Assembly: GCA_017165825.1 (NCBI GenBank)
Contig: CM029370.1
Location: 17,461,026-17,525,025, forward strand
Reading direction: 5' to 3'
Source: Hepsetus odoe
Lineage: Eukaryota; Chordata; Actinopteri; Characiformes; Hepsetidae
Length of the DNA stretch: 64,000 bases
In this document: piece by piece, positions 1-10,062 of the stretch
How positions within the stretch are numbered: position 1 is the first letter of the stretch
Layout: each line of letters starts with the position of its first letter
Program-made: the position numbers and the translations under genes
The notes under the pieces: generated by a model
The model's database searches: none
What the model was told of the DNA's origin: nothing
The model's input: only the letters and a program-made list of their open reading frames with translations

Positions 1-200
1 AAAGAAATAAAGAATATAAAGACAGGAAAAACAGGAAAGATAGGAAAGATAACCATATACACAGTGAGAATATAATAATAATAATAATAATAATAGTAAA
101 TAATAATAAATACATTATAAATAAATAAATGTAAGTGTAATAATAATAATAATAATAATAAATGGGTAATGTTAAATATATAATGTTATGTTGAGTTGTG
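1..200 (-). repeat. LINE 3' tail with ATA/TAA microsatellites
   Basis: AT-rich sequence with two ATA/TAA runs (about 73-105 and 141-162) immediately downstream, on the minus strand, of the reverse-transcriptase remnant. I read it as the 3' untranslated tail and terminal simple repeat of the same non-LTR element. The window edge cuts it, so the true 3' end is not visible. Confidence 0.5.
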
Positions 201-1012
201 AAGTCTGATGGCTGCAGGTAAGAATGACCTGCGGTAGCATTCCTTCTTACACTGCGGGTGTAAAAGTCTACTGCTGAATGAGCTGCTCAGTGCTCGTACA
301 GTCTCATGCAGGGGGTGGGAGGTGTTGTCCATGATGGATGTTAGTTTGGATAACATCCTCTTCTCCCCTACCTGCTCGATAGATTTCAGCAGAAAGTCCA
401 GGACAGAGCTAGCCCTTTTGACCAGTTTATATAGTTTCCCCCGTCCCTCTCTGTGATTCTACCACACCAGCAGACCACAGCATAAAAAACAGCAGACGCT
501 ACCACAGTGTAATAGAAGGACCTCCGAAGATTTCTGTTTACCCCAAAGGACCTCAGCCACCTTAGCAGGTGAAGACAACTTAGGCCCTTTTGGTACAGTG
601 CATTTGTGTTTGTAGACCAGTCCAGTTTATTGTTGATATGGACACCCAGGTATTTGTACTCCTCCACCGTTTCAATGCACAAACCCTGGATGTTCACCAG
701 TGTAATGGGGGGTGACGTCTTGCGGAAGTCAATCACCAGCTCCTTCATCTTGTTGCCATTAATACGCAGATGGTTTTGTTCGCACCAGCTGATGAAATCA
801 CTGATGACCCCCCCTGTATTCCTACTCATTCCCCTCCGACACCTGACCAACAATAACGGTGTCGTCCGAGAACTTCTGCAGGTGACAGCTGTTCGTGTTG
901 TATTTGAAGTCTGCCGTGTACAGGGTGAAGAGGAAGGGGGCGAGGACTGTTCCTTGTGGGGCTCCTGTGCTGCAGACCACCACCTCAGACACAGTCCTGG
1001 AGTCTCACATAC
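201..1012 (-). pseudogene. L2-like LINE reverse transcriptase, C-terminal fragment
   Basis: Minus-strand translation gives the C-terminal half of a non-LTR reverse transcriptase. A motif-B-like stretch (GAPQGTVLAPFLFTLYTADF) reads at about 910-970. It is followed by FSDDT at about 858-872, the position of the YADD active site, with both aspartates kept. Downstream come a WCEQNHLRIN-type segment, a KYLGVHI segment and the LLRWLRSFGV...FYYTVVASAVFYAV block typical of fish L2/jockey-superfamily LINEs. The longest intact frame is 386-853, and frameshifts lie on both sides. The endonuclease and the RT N-terminus are missing, so the element is 5' truncated where the Gypsy LTR remnant begins. The family (L2 rather than Rex1/CR1) is inferred from memory of similar fish proteins. 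Confidence 0.8.
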
Positions 1013-1231
1013 TGGGGCCTATTGGTGAGGTTTAAGCCCCAATGAGACAGACCAGAGCTCAGATCTCATTCACAAGCTTTACGTTTATGGTGGTTTTGGT
1101 CGTTCCTGGTATCTTGTTTTGGTCACTCTTGTAGTTCCTTGTATCTTGGTCTAGTAACTATGAATAATAAAGTTATGTCCCTGACTCCTGGCTCCGCACA
1201 GACATCCTACCCGCACCCTGCCACCGTTACA
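1013..1231 (+). mobile_element. Gypsy-type LTR, 5' truncated (family 1)
   Basis: Carries AATAAAG at about 1167-1173 and ends in CACCGTTACA at 1231. The block from 'ATGGTGGTTTTGGT' to that end matches the LTR at 54945-55255 closely, and the 'AAGCCCCAATGAG' segment also recurs at 61244-61508. The expected start (the AGAGGGCGC segment) is absent, because the LTR joins the LINE fragment directly. The gag-like sequence follows at once, so I take this as the 5' LTR of a decayed Gypsy element. Confidence 0.65.
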
Positions 1232-2090
1232 GAAATGAGCCACCCGAAGCTGGACGTCGCGAGCTATGAGAGCAAAGAATAGGGGGTGCTGTGAACGCTA
1301 GCAGCCACGATTGAAAAGACATTGCAGATCATAAAAAACTGGGAGACGAGGGTGTCGGCATATGTTGCTTCTACGGACCTCCGTGAGCGACTGGAGGGTG
1401 AGGAGTGGGTGCAACAGATTCTGGTGGCCACAGCCAGGGAGTTTGAGCAACGTCTGACACAGCTGTTGTTGGATATCCCCCTCGTCAACAGCTTGTGGCC
1501 TGAGCTAGGCACGGACTGGTATGAGTTCCTTCTTCAGAGGCTGGCCACTCTCGGCGCAAAGACACAGCAGTGCCTGGATGTATTAAGCCACATGCCTTTT
1601 CCTGCTGGCAGAGAATGAGCAGAGGATGGCAGAGAATTTCCCCTGCATCATTCAAAGCGAGATGTTGGCAGTGGATGCCCCCTGTGCCATTCAATGTGGG
1701 AAGACTGCAGAAAATACCCCCTGCATCATTCAATGGGGGACATCGGCAAAGAAGGCCACCTATGACACGGAAAGTAGGAAGCCAGCAGAAAATGCCCCCT
1801 GTGCCATTCACCGAGGGAGGTCGACCAAGAAGGCCCTTCGCAGCATGGAAAGCAGCATCAAGGAGTCGACCCCCAAACCCAGTACCACTAACTCGTCTGC
1901 CAGGAAGAAAGCAGAGAAGGAGCAGCTCCAAGTTAGTTGGAATGATGGAATAATCAGTGAACTGATGTTGCAAGTTCAATGATTGCAACAAACGCTTCAG
2001 GAATCTGAAAATGTGTGGCTGTCTGTTCTGGGCGAAGAAAGACAGGCCAAAATTGTTCTTGCTGAGCAGCTCCAGGAAATGGAGGCTGAA
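1232..2090 (+). pseudogene. Gypsy gag-like region (degenerate)
   Basis: Sits between an LTR end and an integrase fragment, the position of gag. A frame at 1322-1618 is open (98 codons). It is joined by shifts to frames 1626-1982 and 1983-2225. The first part is rich in charged and leucine residues (KNWETRVSAYV, REFEQRLTQLLLD), the middle is a 13-residue tandem repeat, and the last part is coiled-coil-like (AKIVLAEQLQEMEAE). I see no CCHC zinc knuckle. The assignment rests on position and general character rather than on a recognised capsid motif. At about 2090 the frame passes straight into integrase, so protease, RT, RNase H and the integrase N-terminus are deleted. Confidence 0.5.
1629..1823 (+). 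repeat. Five copies of a 39-bp (13-codon) tandem repeat
   Basis: Units begin at 1629, 1668, 1707, 1746 and 1785, each exactly 39 bp. In the 1626 frame they read approximately AENxPCxIQxGxx. Units 1, 2, 3 and 5 share the CCCCTG(C/T)(A/G)(T/C)CATTCA core, while unit 4 has diverged. The exact multiple of three keeps the frame open through the array, so the repeat probably expanded while the gag-like region was still coding. Confidence 0.8.
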
Positions 2091-2340
2091 CTCACCACCA
2101 GTCTCTCTTCTGGCTACCACCCCCAGTCTAATGGCCAGACTGAGAGGGTTAACCAGGACCTAGAACAAACCCTCCGTTGCCTATCTTCTAAAAACCCCTC
2201 CTTTTGGGCAGACCAGCTCATATAGGCAGAGTATGCTCATAACACCCTCTGGCACTCGTCTTTGGGCATGTACCCCTTTGACTGTCAGTTTGGCTTTGCC
2301 CCACCTATGTTCCCACAACATGAAGAGGTGGGGGCGGTTC
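2091..2340 (+). pseudogene. Gypsy (Ty3) integrase fragment
   Basis: Translates to the well-known integrase block around SSGYHPQSNGQTERVNQDLE, followed by FWADQLI and, after a stop at 2223-2225, AEYAHNTLWHSSLGMYPF. In this family the glutamate of the TERVNQ motif is the last acidic residue of the DDE catalytic triad, and it is present. The stop replaces an expected tryptophan codon by a single base change. The upstream DD part is missing and the C-terminal part decays after about 2340. The family assignment is firm; the copy is inactive. Confidence 0.85.
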
Positions 2341-2955
2341 CTGCTGCAGCCCTATTGGTGGCCGGGGCACTAGGGGGAGCCAGACCGCTGCTGGGAGACC
2401 AGCGAGTCAGGCACGGTAGTCAAGAGTGATTCCTTTCAGCTGACTCCTCCTCTATATAAACAAAAGGAAACAGTGAAGACTTGCTGGGTCGTTTTAACGA
2501 CACTGTTGGTAATTTGGTAAAAATCCTTGGGTTTACTCTCCGGTCTCCCATTCTCTCTCTTTGTGTTTGTGTCAGATCGACACCCTCAATCTTCGGCTTG
2601 TTGTGCTGATTGACGCTACGCCCCCCTTCGAGTTTCTCAAGCTTCTTGCTCACACTTCACTCAAAGAGGAAAAAATTAAAAAAGGCATGAAAAAAAAAGT
2701 AAAAAGAACAAACACGTGACAATAGAGACTACCTGAAAGTACTTTGCTTTGTACCCATTTTGAGCACTTTGTTTTCTACCCATTTTGAGGGTTTGTTTTC
2801 CACCAGTTTTGAGGGTTTGCTTTCCACCCATTTTTGGGTTCGACTGTGGTATCTTGGGTTTCCCTGAGTATTTCGGGTGCTGGCAGCTTCAGGTGCTGCT
2901 TTTGGGTCCTAACCCAGTGTGGCTCTCTGTGTTAGGAGCGGGTCACACCGTAACA
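2341..2955 (+). mobile_element. Probable LTR-like 3' end of a Gypsy element
   Basis: Follows integrase and contains a TATA-like TATATAAA at 2453-2460, a four-unit 24-bp tandem repeat, and an end reading GGGTCACACCGTAACA at about 2955. That end resembles the CACCGTTACA end of the other LTRs, but the body is clearly different from the 5' LTR at 1013-1231. It may be the LTR of a second family joined by recombination. I could not fix its 5' boundary and found no target-site duplication. Confidence 0.4.
2743..2839 (+). repeat. Four-unit 24-bp minisatellite
   Basis: Units start at 2743 (25 bp), 2768, 2792 and 2816 (24 bp each), with consensus TTTGYTTTCCACCCATTTTGAGGG. They lie inside the LTR-like block. 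Confidence 0.75.
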
Positions 2956-3121
2956 GTTTTCATTGCATTAAACATGATCATTTTTAATATGGTTGTTTTA
3001 TTATTTGTAATAATTATGGATATGAATTTTCTAAAGTGAGAACAGCTCCTACTAGGGCATGCCACACATACAAAATTTGCTCTTAAGCAAATACCATTCA
3101 GTGTTCACTGGTGACTCACCA

Positions 3122-3364
3122 GGGGCAGTGGTGGCCTAGTGGTTAGGGAGTTGCCCTGGATCAGAAGATTGTGGGTTTGATTCCCTCACCAGTAAGTTGC
3201 CCTGAGGTACCCTTGAGCAAGGTACCGTCCTCGCCACCGCTCCCTGGGTGCTTTTATAGCTGCACGGTTTTTCCATAGGTTAAATGCAGAGGTCCAATTT
3301 TGTTGTGGTTCACTGTGTGCTGTGCTATGACCTCACAATGACAAGAATTTTTACTTCACTTTCA
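3122..3364 (+). mobile_element. tRNA-derived SINE, type A
   Basis: The head has an A box (TGGCCTAGTGG) and a B box (GGTTTGATTCC) as in a tRNA gene. Next come the shared 'GCCCTGAGGTACCCTTGAGCAAGG' body and the type-A tail (GGTTAAATGCAGAGG, then a GTGTGCTGTGCT segment, ending near ACTTCACTTTC). No clear target-site duplication is visible, which fits an old copy. Confidence 0.85.
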
Positions 3365-4041
3365 TTTTGCAAAATTGTGCACACAATGAAGACATATGGA
3401 TTCCATTAAGTAGTTGGTACAACAAAATAAACCCACAATCATCAATTTTGACATCTTTAACTTGTCACCTCAGTTTGTTTCTGAGGATGGAGTCTATGAC
3501 AAAGCATAACAACATTACACTCAGCTGGCAACTAAAGTCAACTAAAACGGTCATTTAATCAGTTCCCAAATGACCACACATTACCTTTAAAAGGAGCCGA
3601 GGCTGAAGAGCAAAGAGGATCCTAATTAATTCAGAGTTCATGCCTACAGCCATATCTTGCTGGCTAATGTGACAAAGAAATTTTTTTATGTGATTCAACC
3701 CCAGACCTGTCCAGTCTGTCCATTGTTATAACCAAGTATGATTGAATATTTATATTTCTTTATCATAAAAAATCCAAATCACTGTGCAGAAAAGAACCAC
3801 AATTTCACAACTTTAAATCTCTCTACAGAGATGAAGCACTTTATGAATCTACTTTCATAACCCTGGACGTTCAAAAATGCCTACATTCATAATGACGGTA
3901 ATGTTTCAAGAACCAACAAAGTCCGGTGTATGATGGTTTTGTTTTGGACTTTTGCCACTGATGGAAACACCAAAATGTGTACTTGTTGCACCTTTTTTTA
4001 GTTGAACACAATTAACTGTTAAACATGGAAATTGTAACGTA
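3365..4041. other. Unique AT-rich sequence, nothing recognised
   Basis: I see no repeat, motif or convincing reading frame here. Confidence 0.5.
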
Positions 4042-4297
4042 CAAGTGAAGTGCCGTGTACTCACAATGGCCATTCTTGTCATTGTGAGTACATGACACAA
4101 CACACAGTGAATTACAACAAAGTAACACTTCTGCATTTTACCCATACACAACACATGCAGCAGGGGGTAGCTATTGAAAGCACCCAGGAAGCAGTGACGG
4201 GGACAATGTTGTGCTCAAGGGTACCTCAGGGAAACCTTGACCCCACACTCTTCTGATCCAGGGGCCCAGTCCCTAACCACTAAGCCACCACTGCCCC
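4042..4297 (-). mobile_element. tRNA-derived SINE, type A
   Basis: Reverse-oriented type-A copy: tail at the left (CATTGTGAGTAC, TTTACCCAT), shared body (CTCAAGGGTACCTCAGGG), and head at the right ending in GCCACCACTGCCCC at 4297. A perfect 12-bp inverted repeat has formed in its tail (4057-4068 with 4080-4091). Confidence 0.8.
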
Positions 4298-4388
4298 ACT
4301 GCTACAAGGGGTCTGAGGTTTAAGAAATGTTCAAAGGCTATCCATGCCAGTAAACATGCCAGTTTATCATAATGTTAACGTATTAGCC

Positions 4389-4470
4389 CTGTGGACTGGT
4401 GACCTGTCCAGGGCATTTCTTTCACCCTATAAGCTCTAGCACCTCCTGTGCCCTGGTAAAGGATGAAAAG
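4389..4470 (+). mobile_element. Remnant of SINE type-B 3' module
   Basis: GACTGGTGACCTGTCCAGGG followed by a CTCTAGCACC segment matches the type-B tail found intact at 37361-37607. The head is missing. Confidence 0.55.
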
Positions 4471-7400
4471 GTGTAAACATATTGCTCCTATTAAAAAACA
4501 TTCTGCTTTGAAAAGTGAGAAAGGTATGTTGGGTCACCTCAACTACTTTTTGGCTTATATTTAGTTTAAAAAAAAATGCCCACTTGCTCTTTGCCCCTGG
4601 CTCTTCTAGTGGAAGTTTCGGTTTGGCTGTAACCTTTCAATGTTCTCCCACTGTTGAAACTATTCATGGTGGGCTCTCATGGGAAGATTTATCCCAATAG
4701 TTGATTCCAGGTTTCAAATGGCTGTTAGAGAGCACTAGCTGCTGTCCTGGGGTCAGTGTTAAGAATGATGGCAGGGCCTGCAGCTCTCAAGCCTAACCTG
4801 AATAAGCCTGTGTAAGTGTGTGAGCATGTAAAACGATTAAACTCAGCAAAGAAGTTAGATACCATAATGTCAGCAACCTCAGGATAAGCCTGTTAGCCCT
4901 GAACTCTGCTAAAGAAAAAGAGACAGCTTGCGTTAAACCTATTCATTTTACAAACCACTGGGTTCACACAGTACACATACTGTATATTTGTTTCAGGTTA
5001 CAAGATACAGGTGTAATGAATGGTCATCAAGGCAGTCCAGAAATCCATAGAAAACACTTTTATTAACATTTTTGATGAAGAAAAGTTGTGATACTTTAAT
5101 AAATATTTATATATATAAATATAACTGCAGGGAAACTTAGATCAGTGTGCTCAGAAGTTAAAATGCAATTAATGCCACATAATTATTCATAACTTGTTCA
5201 ACATGGAAGGGCCAGATTAAGTGGGTGTATTTTTTTTTTTTTTTTTTAATGCTAGGCTTTGAGGGTGACTCCTGCTGTGAGGAAGAGCGAAGTAATGGAT
5301 TCAGTGGGCAGCCTCAGAGGCAGCCTTAGACTTTTATTCCCCCGTTTTTTCTTTTTTCTGGACAACCTATAATTGAAAATGTAGACATTATATTTAATTA
5401 AACCAATAGGCCACTTTGGATAGCTCTGTTAAATAGTGAAAATGCACAGTTTTATACTGAACATATAATACATGCTAAAAATATTATTACAATAATAAAA
5501 TTATTGCTAGTCTGCCTGTTTATATGTTATACCTTTGTCATCTTGCTTAACATTAAATGATTTTGCATCATTTCAGGTGATCTGAATTTTTTTGCTGTAA
5601 TGCTAACTGTGAGGAAACATTTCATGTTGTCATTTCAGTGCAGAGCACTACCTCCTTTCTAACTTGCTAAGTGCTAACCACTGAGGACATGCTGGTTTTG
5701 AAATCATCTCTCTTGCTAACTGTACGTTAATTGCCCAGAAACCCACTCTGCCATGTCAAAACAGATGCAATTGCACAGGAATCTTAACCTGCACTATGTT
5801 CCTCATTTCAGATAATTAGGTACACGTTGTGGTCATGTGTACAGAACCTTTGGTTTGCTAAGGTTAAGATCCACATGTGTTCATTTAACTCATTCTGTTA
5901 TGATTTTGACACCCTGTGGCTAGAAAATTTCCTGCTCCTGCTTCACTGTGCCGAGAACGTTTCTCAGAAAACAACATCCGATTTTTCAAAGGCAGAAAAT
6001 TCACAGAAGCTTTTTGTGTGTTCTCCTCAAGCATCACCATCTGATCATTATACCAACCCACACAGAGTTTTAAGGCAACTTTTAGCATTAAAAATACACC
6101 AGCAGGGATAATAAAGTACTTAGGACCTCTTTAGACCTTTTTTATTTAATGTTCTGAAGAGAAAAAAAAATCTGTTTTTGAGGAAGGAAGAGCTGGAGGG
6201 CTTCTCAAGGTCTTGTCTCCTTTGCTGAGGGTTGTTTACAGAAATCCTGTGTAAAAAGAAGCACATGGGAGAAAAAAAAAGAAAAATACGAACATAGAGT
6301 CACTTCAAACATGCCTCCAAAAGCTCTAATTATCACTAATAATCAAAGGCCTTTTAAAAGCAGTTCTTTTAGCGTTCCTCAGAGCTCCAGTGCCATAAAA
6401 CCTCATTTGAGAGTGCCAACATACCCTTTTAAATGTAAAATAATCAGATATCTGAATCACCATCACTCTCATCTTAGCTTCTTTTGACCTTGGGAGAAAA
6501 TTTGCATTTTGTCATGTGCAATATCTCAAATTTTCACTGAATCAGCTTTTTTATTAGGCTTTTAGAAAGATATGTTTTTGATTTGTCGCCTGGCTTAGCA
6601 TCCCTGTGAAGAGTTGCTTTTCTCTTTGACTTTCTGGCTTTCTGTTAAGGTATATTACCAATGACCTTATTTGGAGGCCTATCCATTATCAGAGGCAGGG
6701 AGATGTCGTCTGCCAATAGTGAACCTTTGGGTGCGTGTATGAATAAGTGCAGACCACAGGCCTACATTCGACTCTACATTGAGTTTAAACCCCCAGGAAG
6801 GCAATTTACTGTTTATTCAAGCAACTGTAATGTGACCTTTGAGTCTTTCTCAGCCCAACATTCAGTCCATCTGATACAACTGAAGCATGAAGCACACCCC
6901 CATGCAGAGAGCATAGTCCCAATTAAAGAACACAGCAAGTTTCATAATTTTTAATAGTTATATTTTTTCATAGTTTTTGTGTTCGTCCACTTGTCATTTG
7001 ACTTAGATATGAGTTTTTGGTAATTGGGGGTGCATGTTGTGAATTTAGCTCACCAGGCTATAATGTAATAAACTGCATAGGTTTTCACATGCAAAACTAA
7101 GTTCTGCTCTCATGAGAAACCTTGCTGTTGCAAAAAATTACATCATACAAAATATGATGTGGTTCAAAAATACTGACCCTATTCTTAACTCAACAGAATA
7201 CCCACACAAAGTCTTCTGGCAGGATAACACACTGTAGCATGACTGCAGAGCTAAAGCTGTTGCGTTTTTTCTTTTTTTTCTTTTTTTTTCTTTTTCATAA
7301 GATGTGCTATCAAGGCCCGTTGAGATCCTGTCTGGGGACACAGATGGTTTACTATAGCCATATAGCTTAGTATCACTGATGTTCATGCATCTTTTCACCA

Positions 7401-7527
7401 ACCTTCACAGCTAGGTTTGTGAGTGGTCTGGTAAAATTGTACCTGTGTAGTCATGGATGACTCATATTGGAGTTGGTGTCTAAGTTAATTGGACAGATAT
7501 TTTGGATTTAAAATTGAGCCTTTTTCA

Positions 7528-7528
<1 letters not shown>
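4471..7528. other. Unique AT-rich DNA without a recognisable gene
   Basis: Contains a poly-T run near 5231-5248 and a T/C-rich run near 7265-7297. The part around 6150-6950 has mixed composition and no repeats and could be conserved non-coding DNA, but its open frame at 6661-6954 (97 codons) matches nothing I know. Confidence 0.4.
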
Positions 7529-7559
<31 letters not shown>

Positions 7560-7587
7560 GTAGTAGTAGTAGTAGTAGTAGTAGTAT
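7529..7587 (+). repeat. Compound (ATT)n(AGT)n microsatellite
   Basis: About ten ATT units change abruptly to about nine AGT units. Confidence 0.95.
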
Positions 7588-7984
7588 TGTGATTATTTAT
7601 GCCTTTTTACATTATTGTTCTCATTATTATTTTTTCTTTAAGGAATTTGATGAATTTCATTTAAAATCAGAAGCAGCAGTAACTTTGGTGCTTAAATGTC
7701 TTTGCTTCTGGATTCTAGAACATTTTTAAAATATAGTTCTGCACTCACTGACTGCACTTACTGATATCAAAATCCAGATATTAAAAAATAAAGTTAAACT
7801 AGCTTGCTATTCCCAGATATAATTTCCATATATTAAGTTCGTAATGTGAGGTAACCATAGATTTATTAATCATAGATTGCATAACCATAGATTTTTCTTT
7901 TTTTTTTAATTTCAGTGTTATGCCATTTCAGTCACAGAGGTATCTGCATTCATCAATTGTATCAAATGGCAATAGGTACATATA
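7588..7984. other. Unique AT-rich sequence, nothing recognised
   Basis: No repeat or gene recognised; a short poly-T run lies near 7898-7908. Confidence 0.5.
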
Positions 7985-8105
7985 AACACAACGATCAGCC
8001 ACAACAGTTAAACCTAGCATCTGTCATTGGGGTAGACAGTCATTTCTTGACATTAATAAGCTGGAAGTGCCTTTGACATGGGCCAAAATGTAAAAGCTAT
8101 ATCTC
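7985..8105 (+). mobile_element. Older Tc1-type element, left part (interrupted)
   Basis: Begins with CGATCAGCCACAACAGTTAAACC, like the ends of a common fish Tc1-type element. It runs into a GACATGGGCCAAAATG segment that, in intact relatives, belongs to the transposase DNA-binding region. The sequence stops at the LTR inserted at 8106 and resumes at about 9905. Confidence 0.6.
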
Positions 8106-8358
8106 TGTAACGTTGGGGTGGTGTGGACAGGACATAAACGCTGAACTGGGAACCTCACTCTTGACATTATCAGCCGAACTGAACACAACAAAAGATACCA
8201 AACTAAAGTACCACTGTTACAATGGAGATCACCCATGTGAATGACTGATGCTCTGCTCTGACTAATTAGGGCTGATGAATCCTGCCCCAATGAAGCACAC
8301 CTGTGTCCTAATGAGCCTAGGTGTGCTCAGTCACAGCAGAGCACCATCTACCACGACA
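8106..8358 (-). mobile_element. Solo Gypsy LTR (family 1), reverse orientation
   Basis: Read on the minus strand it starts TGTCGTGGTAGATGGTGCTC, continues with the GAGCACACCT...ACAGGTGTGC...ATTGGGG pattern, and ends CCAACGTTACA. This is the same layout as the copies at 54945 and 61244. Terminal TG/CA are present. The flanking pentamers (ATCTC and ACTCC) do not match, so the target duplication is lost or altered. Confidence 0.75.
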
Positions 8359-8365
8359 ACTCCTA

Positions 8366-9902
8366 CAGTGCCTTGCAAAAGTATTCATCCCCCTTGGCAT
8401 TTTTCATGTTTTGTTGCCTCACAAACTGGAATTAAAATGGATTGTTTGACAGTTTGCCCCATTTCATTTACAGAAGATGCCTACAGATTTGAAGATGTAT
8501 TTTTTTTTATTGTGAAGCAAACAACAAATAGGACAAAATAACAGGAAACTTCAGCATGCATAACTATTCAAAGTCAGTACTTTGCAGAGTCACCTTTTGT
8601 GGGAATTAAAGCTGCAAGTCTCTTTGGATAAGTCTCTAAGAACTTCCCACATCTTCAAGGCAAAACTGCTCCAGCTCCTTCATATTTGATGGTTGTGAAC
8701 AGCAATCTTCAAGTCTGACCGCAGATTCTGAATTGGATTGAGGTCTGGACTTTGACTAGGTCATTCCAACACATTTAAATGTTTCCCCTTAAACAAATCG
8801 AGTGTTGCTTTAGCAGTATGCTTTTGGTCATTGTCCTGCTGGAAGGTGAACCTCCATCCCAGCCTCAAGTCACATGCAGACTGATACAGGTTTGCTCTAG
8901 AATATCCCTGTATTTATAGTTCCTGCTGCTGAAAAACATCTCCACAGCAGGTGCTGCCACCACCATGTTTTACTGTGGCAATGGCGTTCTTGTTGTGTTG
9001 GGTTTGCGCCACACATAGCATTTTCCTTGGTGGCTGAAAAGTTCAATCTGACAGAGCACCTTCCTCCAGACATTTAGGGAGTTGCCCACATGCCATTTGG
9101 CAAACTCAAAATGTGCCTTATTATTTTTAACGTTAAGTAGTGGCCTCTCTTCCATAAAGCCCAGCTCTATGGAGTGTACAGTTTATTGTGGTCCTATGGA
9201 CAGATACTCCAGTCTCTGCTGTGGAACTCTGCAACTCCTTTAGGGTTAACTTTGGTCTCTGTGCTGCCTCTCAGATTAATGCTTTCCTTGCCTGTTCTGT
9301 GAGTTTTGGTGGGCGGCCTTGTCTTGGCAGGTTTGTTGTGGTACCATTTTCTTTCCATTTGAAGATGATGGATTTGATGGTGCTCCAGGGGCTCATCAAG
9401 ATTTGGATATTTTATTTATAACCCAACCCTGACTTGTACTTCACAACAACTTTGTCCCTGACTTGTTTGGAGAGCTCCTTGATCTTCATGGTGTGATGCC
9501 TCTTGCTTAGTGGTGTTGCAGCTGGGGCCATTTCTGGATCATGTGACACTTAGACTGCACACAGGTGGATTTCATTTCACTAATTATGTGGCTTTTGAAG
9601 GTAATTGGTTGCACCAGGACTTTTAGGCACTTCATGGGTTGAATACAAATGCACATGCCAAATTCAGTTTTTTTATTTATTATTTTTATTATTTTTTATT
9701 TTATAATATAATATATTTATATATGATATAATATTTTATATATAAAATATTTTATATTTTTTCAGATTTCACTTCACCAACTTAGACTATTTTGTGCAGA
9801 TCTATCACATAAAATAAGATTAAGAAACATTTAAATTACAAGTTGGAATGTAACAAAATAGGTAAAAAGCCAATGGGGGGTACATACATTTGCAAGGCAT
9901 TA
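8366..9902 (-). mobile_element. Tc1/mariner element, about 1.5 kb, decayed
   Basis: Inverted ends CAGTGCCTTGCAAAAGTATT (left) and TGCAAGGCATTA (right) are flanked by TA on both sides (8364-8365 and 9903-9904), the Tc1 target. A direct-repeat-like copy of the end lies inward on the right (TGTGCATTTGTATTCAACCC, read inward). An AT-only insertion or expansion has enlarged the right end near 9665-9765. It carries one transposase pseudogene on the minus strand and sits inside an older element. Confidence 0.9.
8560..9489 (-). pseudogene. Tc1 transposase pseudogene
   Basis: The start codon is at 9489-9487, giving MKIKELSKQVRDKVV and so on, the N-terminal helix-turn-helix of Tc1 transposases. The second DNA-binding part (RQGRPPKLTEQARKAL) follows. 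The catalytic region is recognisable: an FQQDNDQKHTAKAT block (second aspartate of DDE/D) near 8820-8850 and WPSQSPDLNPIQN near 8725-8765. The frame is broken by several stops (including one after the first 23 codons) and shifts. Family length is about 340 residues, which the region would accommodate. Clearly inactive. Confidence 0.85.
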
Positions 9903-10062
9903 TATATGTCAGGTCTTTTAAGGTGTTCCCATTATGCAGTGGTAAGTCTTGTCAAAGTGTTGAGAGAAAGGACTATGGTGAAACCTCAACCCAGAAAATG
10001 AGGCCATCAACTGCAAGGGTCATTGATGCACATGGAGAAGATATGGACACAGTTCAAGTGGG
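9903..10062 (+). mobile_element. Older Tc1-type element, right part (interrupted)
   Basis: Resumes the element broken at 8105: CAGGTC...GGTGTTCCCATTATGCAGTGG, then AGGGTCATTGATGCACATGG, which in relatives encodes the second half of the DNA-binding domain. The far end is lost. Orientation is the same as 7985-8105. Confidence 0.55.

Noticed and set aside
606..1028. 140-codon plus-strand open frame
   Set aside because: Antisense to the L2-like reverse transcriptase.
1485..2120. 211-codon minus-strand open frame, the longest in the window
   Set aside because: Antisense to the Gypsy gag-like region; its length comes from the in-frame 39-bp repeat.
3122..3190. tRNA gene
   Set aside because: A and B boxes are present, but the sequence does not fold as a full cloverleaf and continues into a SINE body; the same holds for the other SINE heads.
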